Origin: Bacillota bacterium | Lineage (GTDB): Bacteria; Bacillota; Desulfitobacteriia; Desulfitobacteriales; JAJXUE01 | Direction of reading: 5' to 3' | Length of the DNA: 47,693 bases | Assembly: GCA_021811155.1 (NCBI GenBank) | Contig: JAJZPO010000010.1 | Span: 3,054 to 50,746 of the forward strand | Part shown: piece after piece, positions 1 through 7,060 of the stretch | How the letters are laid out: each line of letters starts with the position of its first letter | How positions within the stretch are numbered: the first letter of the stretch is position 1 | Made by a program: the position numbers and the translations under genes | The notes under the pieces: generated by a model | Databases searched by the model: none | Told to the model about the DNA's origin: nothing | Seen by the model: the letters and a program-made list of their open reading frames with translations, nothing else

Positions 1-107
1 TGCGAAGTTAGCTGACGGGTTAGGGCTTTGGAGACGCCCATCCTGCAGGCAGGATTCACCCCAATTGATGGTTCCTCCGCTTCCACAAGGGAATTTGGCT
101 GTTAGTT
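1..107 (-). promoter_or_regulatory. c-di-AMP riboswitch (ydaO/yuaA class), cut by the window edge
   Basis: On the minus strand this segment carries the conserved blocks of the ydaO class in order: AGCCAAAUUCC, GGAAGCGGAGGAACC, GGGGUGAAUC, then CCCUAACCCGUCAGCUAAC. A second, complete copy of the same architecture lies at 25181-25290. The class senses cyclic di-AMP and usually turns off cell-wall hydrolase, K+ or osmolyte transport genes when the ligand is high. The regulated gene lies left of position 1 and is not visible. The 3' end of the aptamer is cut by the window edge. Confidence 0.85.
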
Positions 108-122
108 TTTGCTGGTAAATGT

Positions 123-151
123 ATTATAATCCAGACCAATCCGCTTGGCAA
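123..151 (-). promoter_or_regulatory. sigma-A promoter for the left-edge riboswitch
   Basis: Minus strand: -35 TTGCCA (146-151), 17-nt spacer, -10 TATAAT (123-128). The start site would fall just upstream of the riboswitch aptamer, so the pair makes a coherent leader. Confidence 0.8.
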
Positions 152-160
152 CACTAACTT

Positions 161-364
161 TTACTCAAAGTAATAATAGTTAGAATTAAGTTCCAGGTCA
201 GATTCCGGGGTTTCCACCTGCACATCTTTAGGCACATTGGACAGGAGCGTGGAGACTATCCCCATGGAAAAAACGGAAAAGGCATAAAGGAAAAAGCTGA
301 GAGCCAGCCAGCGCAGGGTCAGGTCAAGGCTGTTGAGCCATGTTTCCTTTTCCTCCTGGTCCAT
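161..364 (-). CDS. small single-pass membrane protein, unknown
   Basis: 67-residue protein beginning MDQEEKETWLNSLD. The start is set by GGAGGT six nt before the ATG at 362-364; an upstream in-frame TTG would place the ribosome site inside the gene. Residues about 11-40 form one hydrophobic segment (LRWLALSFFLYAFSVFSMGI), preceded by an acidic N-terminus and followed by an acidic, Asn/Tyr-rich tail (NSNYYYFE). I do not recognise the family. It ends 10 nt before the promoter of the riboswitch leader, so it is probably a separate transcription unit that reads toward that leader. It is real by ribosome site and composition; function unknown. Confidence 0.6.
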   Translation of the reverse strand: MDQEEKETWLNSLDLTLRWLALSFFLYAFSVFSMGIVSTLLSNVPKDVQVETPESDLELNSNYYYFE

Positions 365-460
365 AACAACACCTCCGGCCAATGATATTCATAATATTTT
401 GACATTTGCCTGGAGATTCCTGCCAGCCTAGGGACAGAAGCAATTACATTTTTTGGTGGG

Positions 461-501
461 GTGTCAGGGGGAAAGTGTCACGGGGACAGTCCCCTTGACA
501 C
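461..501. repeat. REP-like palindrome, family A (GTGTCA...TGACAC)
   Basis: GTGTCAGGGGGAAAGTGTCA followed by CGGGGACAGTCCCCTTGACAC. The stem is GTGTCA/TGACAC around GGGGACAGTCCCC. Related copies sit at 5139-5187, 28399-28541 and 32566-32592. It lies downstream of the MFS gene ending at 658, between genes. Confidence 0.75.
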
Positions 502-540
502 CCACAAAGTATTCTTCCATTTCCGTGAACTTCCTGCAGA

Positions 541-574
541 AAAAGCGAAAAATCAGCCTGACCAGGTCAGGCTG
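541..574 (-). terminator. intrinsic terminator of the HK-RR-MFS operon
   Basis: Minus strand: stem CAGCCTGACC/GGTCAGGCTG (554-574) followed by ATTTTTCGCTTTTT. It lies about 85 nt past the stop of the MFS gene ending at 658. Confidence 0.75.
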
Positions 575-583
575 TTCAATAAC

Positions 584-623
584 TTGGGTCTGCTGGGGTC
601 GAGTTTACTTTCTGCTCCGTTCA
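584..623. repeat. 40-nt dispersed repeat, partial copy of the MITE-like element at 46656-46850
   Basis: Matches 46656-46695 over 40 nt without gaps and with few differences (TTGGGTCTGC, GGGTCGA, CTTTCTGCTCCGTTCA blocks). Only the left end of the element is present here. See the entry at 46656. Confidence 0.55.
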
Positions 624-657
624 TGTTCATTCTCTCGCTCAACCTCTTACCTGGGAA

Positions 658-1983
658 TCAGTCGGGCAGTGACTGGCCCCTGGTTTCCTTGGCCCAGAAC
701 AGAGTCAGGATACCCACGAGATAAATCATGGATACCAGGGTTACCGCCCTGGCGTACGAGCCCACGCTGCTGACCAAAAATCCGGTGAGCAGCGGGCCGC
801 TGGCAGCCAGAATCCGGCCGAAATTAAAGCAAAACCCCTGACCCGTGGCCCGCAGCCGGGTAGGATAGAGTTCAGCCAGGTAAATCGGGAAACCGGAAAA
901 AATGCCGTTGTTGAAAAAACCCAGCACCGGGAGCAGCAGAAGCAGCGTGGTATAGTCCGTGATTTTATAGAAGGTAAACGGAGCCAACAGGAGACTGCCG
1001 GCAAAGAAAATAAAGAAGGTGTTTTTGCGCCCGATACGGTCAGCAACAGGACCAAACACAACATAACCCAGGACCGCGCCGAAATTGAGCGCCATGGTGG
1101 CATAGCTTTTATAGTCGGAGATTACTGCATCTGACAGCTGTTTGCCGCGCAGCAGTTCTTCCACAAAAGTAGGAGTCCAGTTGGTGACTGCCCACAGGCC
1201 AAAGACCGCGGTGAAGGCCAGCAGGGAGCCAATGACAGTATGGCGGCGCAGGCCGGGCCAGAAAATCTGCTTCAGGGTGAGTTCGGTTAGCGCCTTGCTC
1301 TCTTTATCCTGCCGCTTGGCTGTCCTGATTTTCTGGCGCTGGAGTTGCACCTTCAGCCATGGTTCCGGCTCTCCCACTTTCTCCCGCACAAAGGCTGCAA
1401 ACAAGGCCGGGATAATGCCGATCACCAGCACAGCCCGCCAGGGTGTGAAACGGTGGACCGTCGCCAGGGGCACCACCAGCAGGTTGACCAGGGCAGCAAG
1501 GAAAAAACCTACCCCCCAGGCGCTTTGCATAATGCTAAGTACCCTGGTCCTGTGCCGGTCCTGGAAGGATTCCGCTACCAGGGCCGAACCGGCAGCCCAT
1601 TCACCGCCGATGCCCAAGGCTGTAAGAAAGCGAAACATAGCCAGCTGCTCCCAGCTTTGCGCCAGGGCAGCCACCCCGGTAAACACCGCGTAAAACAGTA
1701 TAGACACAGCCAAGGTTCTGCTGCGACCAAAATAATCAGCGAGCACGCCAAAGATCGTGCCGCCCAGGGCCCAACCGATAAGGAAAATTGCAAAAATGAT
1801 TCCCCCATGGGCGGCAATGTCAGCCTTGTGGGCTGCAGGACCCATGACATCAGCCAGGGATGCGGGCATGACCATGGAGTAGAGAGTGGAATCCATGGAG
1901 TCGAAAACCCAGCCGAGCCAGGCAGCGAAAAGGACCAACCACTGTTGGCGCGTAATCTCCTGAACCCATGTTTTTTCCTTCAT
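658..1983 (-). CDS. MFS transporter, sialate/aromatic-acid symporter-like
   Basis: 441-residue major facilitator protein with 12 predicted membrane segments. The N-terminal segment contains WVFDSMDSTLYSMVMP, like the FDxxD-type helix 1 of NanT/aromatic-acid:H+ symporters. Loop 2-3 has the family motif GVLADYFGRSRT, and the second half repeats it as GPVADRIGRKNT. The ATG sits three nt after the stop of the sigma-54 regulator gene (TAG-GTT-ATG) with GGAG upstream, so kinase, regulator and transporter form one operon. The likely role is uptake of an organic anion with proton or sodium, in the inner membrane; the substrate cannot be read from sequence. Co-transcription with the two-component system suggests that the substrate or a related compound is what the kinase reports on. 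Confidence 0.88.
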   Translation of the reverse strand: MKEKTWVQEITRQQWLVLFAAWLGWVFDSMDSTLYSMVMPASLADVMGPAAHKADIAAHGGIIFAIFLIGWALGGTIFGVLADYFGRSRTLAVSILFYAVFTGVAALAQSWEQLAMFRFLTALGIGGEWAAGSALVAESFQDRHRTRVLSIMQSAWGVGFFLAALVNLLVVPLATVHRFTPWRAVLVIGIIPALFAAFVREKVGEPEPWLKVQLQRQKIRTAKRQDKESKALTELTLKQIFWPGLRRHTVIGSLLAFTAVFGLWAVTNWTPTFVEELLRGKQLSDAVISDYKSYATMALNFGAVLGYVVFGPVADRIGRKNTFFIFFAGSLLLAPFTFYKITDYTTLLLLLPVLGFFNNGIFSGFPIYLAELYPTRLRATGQGFCFNFGRILAASGPLLTGFLVSSVGSYARAVTLVSMIYLVGILTLFWAKETRGQSLPD

Positions 1984-1986
1984 AAC

Positions 1987-3357
1987 CTAGTTCTCCAAAC
2001 CGTATTCCTCAATTTTGTACTGCAGGGCCCGCCGGCTGATATCCAGCAGCTTTGCTGCCTGCAGCTTGTTACCGCCGGTCTTCTTCAAGGCTTGGGCAAT
2101 AGCCTCTTTTTCCACCGCTTTTACCCTGTCCCGCAGCGTTTCCTGCCGTTCACCGGCATCAGGCATATCCTTGCCCTGGTACATCAGGATATCTTCCGGC
2201 AGGTCTTCGGGCAGGATAACCCGCCCGCTGCCCATGACCACCGCGTGTTCAATCGCATTTTCCAGTTCCCGCACATTCCCGGGCCAGTCATACCCTTCGA
2301 TGATCTCCATGGCCTCGGGGGATATCCGTTTTGGCTCCTTGCCCAGCTTGCTGCAGTACTTGTCCCGGAAATAGGAGGCCAGAAGCTGGATGTCTTCCTT
2401 CCTCTGCTCCAGTCTCGGCACCTGGATCGAGACCACGTTGAGACGGTAAAACAGGTCTGCCCGGAAGGTCTTAGCAGCGATACTCTGGCGCAGGTCCTTG
2501 TTGGTGGCAGCGATGATGCGAACATCAACAGGAATGTTTTCGTTTCCCCCAACCCTTTGGAATTCCCGTTCCTGCAATACCCTGAGGAGTTTCACCTGAA
2601 GCTGGGGACTCATCTCTCCCACCTCATCCAGGAAAATAGTCCCCCCGTCGGCATATTCAAACTTGCCGATTTTCCGCTGATTAGCGCCTGTGAAGGCGCC
2701 TTTTTCATAACCGAAAAACTCGCTTTCCAACAGGTTTTCCGGCACAGCCCCGCAGTTTACGCTGACAAAAGGCATGTTCTTGCGGTTGCTGTACTGGTGA
2801 ATGGTACGGGCAATCAGTTCCTTGCCCGTGCCGCTCTCCCCCTGAATCAAAACCGATGAGTCGCTGGCGCTCACACGGCCTATGGTCTTGAACACGTCCT
2901 GCATCAGGGGACTGGACCCAACAAACGCATTCACCCAGGGTTGGGCGAGGGCCGGTTCCCCACCGGCAGCGCCGCGGCGGGAGGACATCGCCTTTTCCAC
3001 CACCGCCTTGACTACCGGGACATCAAAAGGTTTGGTCAAATAATCGAAAGCGCCCAGGCGCATCACTTCCAGAGTGGTCTCCATACTGCCAAAGGCTGTC
3101 ATCATAATAATCGGCAGTTCCGGGTATTCGCGCCGCAGCACTTTGAAGGCCTCCATGCCGTCCAATTTGGGCATGCGGATATCCATAATCAAGAGGTCCA
3201 GCTCCCTCTGCCCAACCTCGTTCAGGACTTCTTCACCATTACCGGCCGTAAAGGTCGCATAGCCCATTTTGCTTAAGACTTTTACCAGCAAACTGCGCAG
3301 ACTTTCCTCATCATCAGCAATCAGGACTGTGCCTTTATGCTCATCCAAGCCCAACAC
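1987..3357 (-). CDS. sigma-54-dependent response regulator, NtrC/AtoC family
   Basis: 456 residues with three domains. The receiver (1-125) has phosphoacceptor D59 in LLIMDIRMP and K109. The AAA+ domain (about 145-380) has Walker A GESGTGKE (173-180), the sigma-54 contact loop GAFTGA (220-225) and Walker B TIFLDEVGE (240-248). A Fis-type helix-turn-helix closes the protein (about 425-456, LQAAKLLDISRRALQYKI). These show an activator that remodels sigma-54 RNA polymerase after phosphorylation. The gene overlaps the kinase gene by about 17 nt if the GTG start is used; a TTG three codons later has the better spacing from AAGGGGG. A perfect sigma-54 promoter lies at 6758-6774, before the MFS gene at 5321-6646, which is the obvious target. 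Confidence 0.93.
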   Translation of the reverse strand: MLGLDEHKGTVLIADDEESLRSLLVKVLSKMGYATFTAGNGEEVLNEVGQRELDLLIMDIRMPKLDGMEAFKVLRREYPELPIIMMTAFGSMETTLEVMRLGAFDYLTKPFDVPVVKAVVEKAMSSRRGAAGGEPALAQPWVNAFVGSSPLMQDVFKTIGRVSASDSSVLIQGESGTGKELIARTIHQYSNRKNMPFVSVNCGAVPENLLESEFFGYEKGAFTGANQRKIGKFEYADGGTIFLDEVGEMSPQLQVKLLRVLQEREFQRVGGNENIPVDVRIIAATNKDLRQSIAAKTFRADLFYRLNVVSIQVPRLEQRKEDIQLLASYFRDKYCSKLGKEPKRISPEAMEIIEGYDWPGNVRELENAIEHAVVMGSGRVILPEDLPEDILMYQGKDMPDAGERQETLRDRVKAVEKEAIAQALKKTGGNKLQAAKLLDISRRALQYKIEEYGLEN

Positions 3358-4765
3358 CCCCTTGACGCAGCGGCAGGATCACCGTGAATTCGGTGCCTTG
3401 GCCGACCACGCTTTTTACCTGGACCTTACCCTGGTGGAGTTCCACCAGTTGGTGCACCATGGCCAAGCCAAGCCCGGTGCCTTTCTCCTTGGTAGTGAAG
3501 AAGGGGTCAAACAGCTTGTCGAAGTTTTCCGGCGCAATACCGCAGCCGCTGTCGGCTACGGCAATGGTAGCCCATTCGCCTTGCCGCCTGATACTTACCT
3601 TGATCACGCCCTTTGCTTCGATGGCCTGACTGGCGTTGATCAGCAGGTTTAAGAGGACCTGCTTCAACTGCTCCTTGTCTACTTCAGCCCAGACCTCTCC
3701 CTCATAAGACTTTTGCAGTTCAATCCTGCGCCTGAACTCTCCGTTGTCCACCAGGACCAGGGTTTCCTCCATGATTTCAGGCAAATTTTCCTTTTGAAAC
3801 TTGCTTCTGGCCGGCCTGGCAAAAGCCAGGAGACTGCGCACGATCCGTTCCAGGCGTTCCACCTCTTTGGTGATGACGGCCGTATATTCCCGTCTTTCGT
3901 CACCAGGGGCCAGTTCCTCTTCCAGCACCTGGGTAAACCCCTTAACCGCTGTGAGCGGATTGCGGATTTCGTGCGCCACGCCTGCCGCCAGTTCGCCCAG
4001 GCCTGCCAGCCGGCTGGCATGCAGCACCTGTGCCTCCAAGAGCCGTTTTTCGCGCAAATCAATCAATATTGCCAGGGCCCCAATGGCTTCGTGCTCATCA
4101 CTCTGCAGGCGGGAAGTTGAAACAGCAACAGCGAGGGATTTGCCATCGGGGCGGAGCAGTGTCTCTTCCCTGGCGATCACCATGGTTCCTTCGCTTAACA
4201 CGGCTGCCAACAGCCGGACCAGCCCTGGGTCCAAGCCGACATTGCGGTAGTCAGAGCCCAAAGCCTGCTCCTGCCCGATACCTGTAAAACCGGAAATCGC
4301 CGGATTGAACAGGACTATGCGGCCTTTGCGATCGATGGTTATTATTCCGTTCGGACTGCTCGTTAAGAGGGCATCCCTGTGGCTGCGGGTTTCCCTGAGG
4401 ACCTGGGCCATGTGGTTGATAGAGGCGGCTATTTCGCCCAAAACCCCCCGCAGGGGCGGAATGCTCACATTGACATCCCTGCTCAAGCCATCCAAACCGT
4501 TTTTAATTATGTTGACGGAACCGGCCAGACCCGTGGCAAAAATCCCCGCGCCGGTGAGACTGATCACCGTTCCGATAATAAGCATATAGACGATGTTTTC
4601 GCGCAGCCTGTCAATTTGATAGGTCGGGGCCTGCAACGCCTGGCCCGGGGCCGCGCGGTAAAGCAGCGCGTTTTCAGCAGCCTCCATGGTAACCAGCCCG
4701 GTGATGACAATGGGTGTGACCACAAGCAGAAAAACTGAAATTATTAAACTGAGGCGAAATTTCAT
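3341..4765 (-). CDS. membrane sensor histidine kinase with PAS domain
   Basis: 474 residues starting MKFRLSLIIS; this ATG has GGTGGGG at good spacing, better than a GTG three codons upstream. Order: TM1 (about 4-27), a short outside loop of about 30 residues, TM2 (57-80), HAMP-like linker, PAS domain (SSPNGIITIDRKGR), phosphoacceptor H-box AHEIRNPLTAVKGF, then the ATPase domain with N-box NLLINASQA, G1 DSGCGIAP and G2 GTGLGLAM. It is the partner of the regulator whose gene overlaps its 3' end. The outside loop is too short for a classical ligand domain, so sensing may be through the membrane, the PAS domain or a co-transported MFS protein (inference). Cognate pair by overlap: very likely. Confidence 0.92.
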   Translation of the reverse strand: MKFRLSLIISVFLLVVTPIVITGLVTMEAAENALLYRAAPGQALQAPTYQIDRLRENIVYMLIIGTVISLTGAGIFATGLAGSVNIIKNGLDGLSRDVNVSIPPLRGVLGEIAASINHMAQVLRETRSHRDALLTSSPNGIITIDRKGRIVLFNPAISGFTGIGQEQALGSDYRNVGLDPGLVRLLAAVLSEGTMVIAREETLLRPDGKSLAVAVSTSRLQSDEHEAIGALAILIDLREKRLLEAQVLHASRLAGLGELAAGVAHEIRNPLTAVKGFTQVLEEELAPGDERREYTAVITKEVERLERIVRSLLAFARPARSKFQKENLPEIMEETLVLVDNGEFRRRIELQKSYEGEVWAEVDKEQLKQVLLNLLINASQAIEAKGVIKVSIRRQGEWATIAVADSGCGIAPENFDKLFDPFFTTKEKGTGLGLAMVHQLVELHQGKVQVKSVVGQGTEFTVILPLRQGGVGLG

Positions 4766-4822
4766 CGGGTCCACCCCACCGGCAAATAATCCAGAAGTCG
4801 TTTACTGTTATTTATCAGAACC

Positions 4823-5030
4823 GGCAATAAGACACCTATCCTCTATCGGCAGGAGATGAATTGCAGGCCCCAAATACAAACATCAGTTCCACGCATTACC
4901 ATAATATGGTATAATTTTGTACTCACACCATTAGGTGGGCTATCTTCTAAAGAAGATTGCGATGGGACAAAAGATTTAGCTGGTCGGAAGCCCCTGCCTC
5001 TTAGCGATAGCCTGGACAGGTGAGGTTCAC
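4823..5030. mobile_element. miniature IS200/IS605-like element remnant, copy 1
   Basis: Pairs with 35757-35901. Shared blocks in the same order: CCTCTAT-GGC-GGAGATGAAT, CCCCAAA-ACAAAC, CAGTTCCA, an ATATGGTATAAT-like block, then GGTC(C)GAAGCCCC-GCCTCTTAGCG and GAGGTTCAC at the right end. The right end resembles the terminal hairpin/guide-RNA end of IS605-family elements, and the TATGGTATAAT block resembles the region before tnpB in such elements. No transposase or tnpB reading frame remains. This copy has about 60 nt of extra sequence in the middle. The IS605 assignment is from memory of the family. Confidence 0.5.
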
Positions 5031-5138
5031 TTCGTGGTTATTTTATTATTTTCCTGCAAAAATTACTCAAAACCGGCACATTGTTCGAACCAAACAACAA
5101 ATACGACCCTAACGTTAAAAATTTGCAGCAGTTTCCGA

Positions 5139-5187
5139 GTGTCAGGGGCAGTGTCAAAGGGACAGTCCCCCTGACACTGCCCCTGAC
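5139..5187. repeat. REP-like palindrome, family A
   Basis: Nested palindrome GTGTCAGGGGCAGTGTCA-AAGGGACAGTCCCCC-TGACACTGCCCCTGAC; the whole 49 nt folds on itself. It occupies part of the gap between the kinase gene and the MFS gene ending at 5321. Confidence 0.75.
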
Positions 5188-5246
5188 GCCGGACGCTCTC
5201 AATATTACGAGGAGCCCCCGCCATTTCGGCGAGAGCTCCCACCCTT

Positions 5247-5292
5247 CCCCACAAAATCATGGGGCGGGCTCATAAGTCAGGATTTTGTGGGG
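5247..5292 (-). repeat. inverted repeat, possible terminator of the 5321 MFS gene
   Basis: CCCCACAAAAT (5247-5257) and ATTTTGTGGGG (5282-5292), 11 bp perfect with a 24-nt loop that can itself fold. It lies about 30 nt past the stop of the minus-strand MFS gene. There is no good T tract, so termination is a guess. Confidence 0.35.
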
Positions 5293-5320
5293 ACCCCATT
5301 TTGAAAGATTGTTCGTTCCG

Positions 5321-6646
5321 TTAGGCCAGTTTTTGCGCCGGGGCTTTAATAGGAGCCGCACCCTTCTTGCCAGGTTTGACAAACAGCATGGCTACCATGC
5401 CAATCAGAGCTGCCACCATGGCTGCGGTAAACATGGAAGAATAACCGTAGGCGGCCACCAGGAAACCGGTCAGGGTTGGGGCGACAATAGTGGCAATGTT
5501 GGTGATGAAGTGGGTCACGCCGCCGAAGACTCCGGCCCGGCTGGGCTCGGTATCGAGGATTACAGTCCAGTAAACCGAGTTGGGCAGGAAGTTAAATGCG
5601 TTGCCAACAGCCATCAGGGTCAGCACAGCTGCAGCTGTATGCACTGTAGGAATGAGCAGGAAGCAAACAGCCGTCAGGAGCAGGGAGACCACCGCCAGGC
5701 CGGCACGGGCTATCCGCAGGTTTCCGGTCTTGCGCCGCAGGGCATCGGAGATCTTACCGCCCAGGACGACAGTGGGGATAGCCCCGAGCCAGGGAATCAT
5801 GCCCAGGTACCAGAGGGAGCCAAGGTTGTAGTGGAACACATCCATCAAATACTTGGGTGTCCACATCAGGATCAGGAAGTTGACGTATTGGAAAGCGAAA
5901 TAGCCGATTGCGTTGAAAATCAAGGTCGGATTGGCAAAGAAATGATACCATTTGACATCAGTGTCAGCCATGAAGCTGCTTTCATTGGCCACCAAACCGG
6001 ATTTGGAACGGATGATCGCCAATTCTTCCTTGGAGACATTGGGGTGATTTTCAGGCAGGTTGGTGAACACCTTGGACCAGATGACGACCCAGGCCAGACC
6101 CAGGGCGCCGAGAATCACGAATGTCACCTGCCAGCTGAACACGGACAGGAGGGCAACAGCAACCGGCGCGGTAACGGCAGCGCCCACAGGCACACCTAAC
6201 AGACCAAGCGATGCGGCAAAACCTTTTTCCTGGGGAGCTGCCCAGTTCGCCATGGTTTTGTTCATGGTTGAAAACAAGGGACCTTCTGAGAGGCCAAACA
6301 GGACGCGGAAGGTGCCAAAGCCGGCAAGGGCAGAACCGCCCAGCACAGCCAGGCCGACCTGCCCGGCAAAAGCAGTGCCGATTTCAAAGATGGACCAGGC
6401 TGTCCCGGCCAGGAGCCAGACAAACTTGGGCCCCTTTTTGTCGGACAGGGCGCCGCCGAACAGGGCGCCGAACATGTAGCCATAGCCAAAGTAGCCCAGG
6501 ACCTCGCCCCAGGACTTGGCATTCAGGGCAAAAGTTTTGATGATGTCTTTTTGCGCATAGGAAATGGCGCCGCGGTCGATGTAGTTGACCACTGTCATAA
6601 AGACAATCATGCTCATGATAAAATGCCTGTAATTTGTTTTCTTCAT
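5321..6646 (-). CDS. MFS transporter, anion:cation symporter (ACS) family
   Basis: 441 residues starting MKKTNYRHFIMSM; GGAGG lies eight nt before this ATG, so an ATG five codons upstream, which overlaps that ribosome site, is rejected. Helix 1 contains VVNYIDRGAISYA, the NYxDR signature of the ACS family (hexuronate, glucarate, organic-anion symporters). Loop 2-3 has GGALSDKKGPK. About 12 membrane segments. Likely role is import of an organic anion; the exact substrate is open. A consensus sigma-54 promoter lies about 110 nt upstream, and a sigma-54 activator is encoded next door, so expression is probably under that two-component system, while its sister MFS gene is co-transcribed with the regulator. 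Confidence 0.88.
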   Translation of the reverse strand: MKKTNYRHFIMSMIVFMTVVNYIDRGAISYAQKDIIKTFALNAKSWGEVLGYFGYGYMFGALFGGALSDKKGPKFVWLLAGTAWSIFEIGTAFAGQVGLAVLGGSALAGFGTFRVLFGLSEGPLFSTMNKTMANWAAPQEKGFAASLGLLGVPVGAAVTAPVAVALLSVFSWQVTFVILGALGLAWVVIWSKVFTNLPENHPNVSKEELAIIRSKSGLVANESSFMADTDVKWYHFFANPTLIFNAIGYFAFQYVNFLILMWTPKYLMDVFHYNLGSLWYLGMIPWLGAIPTVVLGGKISDALRRKTGNLRIARAGLAVVSLLLTAVCFLLIPTVHTAAAVLTLMAVGNAFNFLPNSVYWTVILDTEPSRAGVFGGVTHFITNIATIVAPTLTGFLVAAYGYSSMFTAAMVAALIGMVAMLFVKPGKKGAAPIKAPAQKLA

Positions 6647-6757
6647 GTCACTAACCTCCATAAAGATCCATTATAAGTCCTAATCGGTTAAAGATTGAAA
6701 AGTCCAGCTTTCCTCCTTTCCAAAATTTAAAAAAAGAAAAAATTCAATTAACGAAAT

Positions 6758-6774
6758 ATGCAAGTTGCATGCCA
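6758..6774 (-). promoter_or_regulatory. sigma-54 (-24/-12) promoter
   Basis: Minus strand TGGCATGCAACTTGCAT: GG and GC are separated by exactly 10 nt (TGGCA, 6 nt, TTGCAT), matching the TGGCAC-N5-TTGCA consensus. It precedes the MFS gene (start 6646). Two direct copies of AGTGATTT, at about 6821-6828 and 6847-6854, lie about 50-90 nt further upstream and could be part of the activator site (inference). Confidence 0.82.
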
Positions 6775-6897
6775 ACCTTCAACAAAACAACAAAAAATTT
6801 ATATTTCTCGGTAAAAAGAGAGTGATTTGTCGCAATATTTACATAAGTGATTTTTTTCTCAAGCTTATAATAAAGTTTTGTTCAATGCATATCCGCT

Positions 6898-6942
6898 AAA
6901 AAAATGCCTACTTTTTATCCACCGTTGGGAAAAAAGTAGGCA
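6898..6942 (-). terminator. intrinsic terminator of the amino acid permease gene
   Basis: Minus strand: stem TGCCTACTTTTT/AAAAAGTAGGCA followed by seven T. It separates the permease gene (ends 7061) from the sigma-54 promoter region downstream. Confidence 0.75.
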
Positions 6943-6962
6943 GAAACCTAACAGACTTACTT

Positions 6963-7012
6963 GAGAAGTCAGGAGTCAGGAGCCAGGAGTTCTGAGTTCT
7001 GAATTCTGGGGC
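6963..7012. repeat. simple dispersed repeat of the AAGTCAGGAGTCAGGAG type
   Basis: Short units GAAGTCAG, GAGTCAGGAG, CCAGGAG, TTCTGAGTTCTGAATTCTG follow each other. Similar blocks occur at 14178, 24503, 29871, 46587, 46906 and 47643, always between genes. Confidence 0.6.
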
Positions 7013-7060
7013 AACCGAAAGACGGTGGCCGACTTGACCACCGTCCCAAAATACCGGTTT

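Noticed and set aside
453-773. Plus-strand frames over the REP and terminator downstream of the first MFS gene
   Set aside because: They overlap the REP palindrome, the terminator and the opposite-strand MFS gene.
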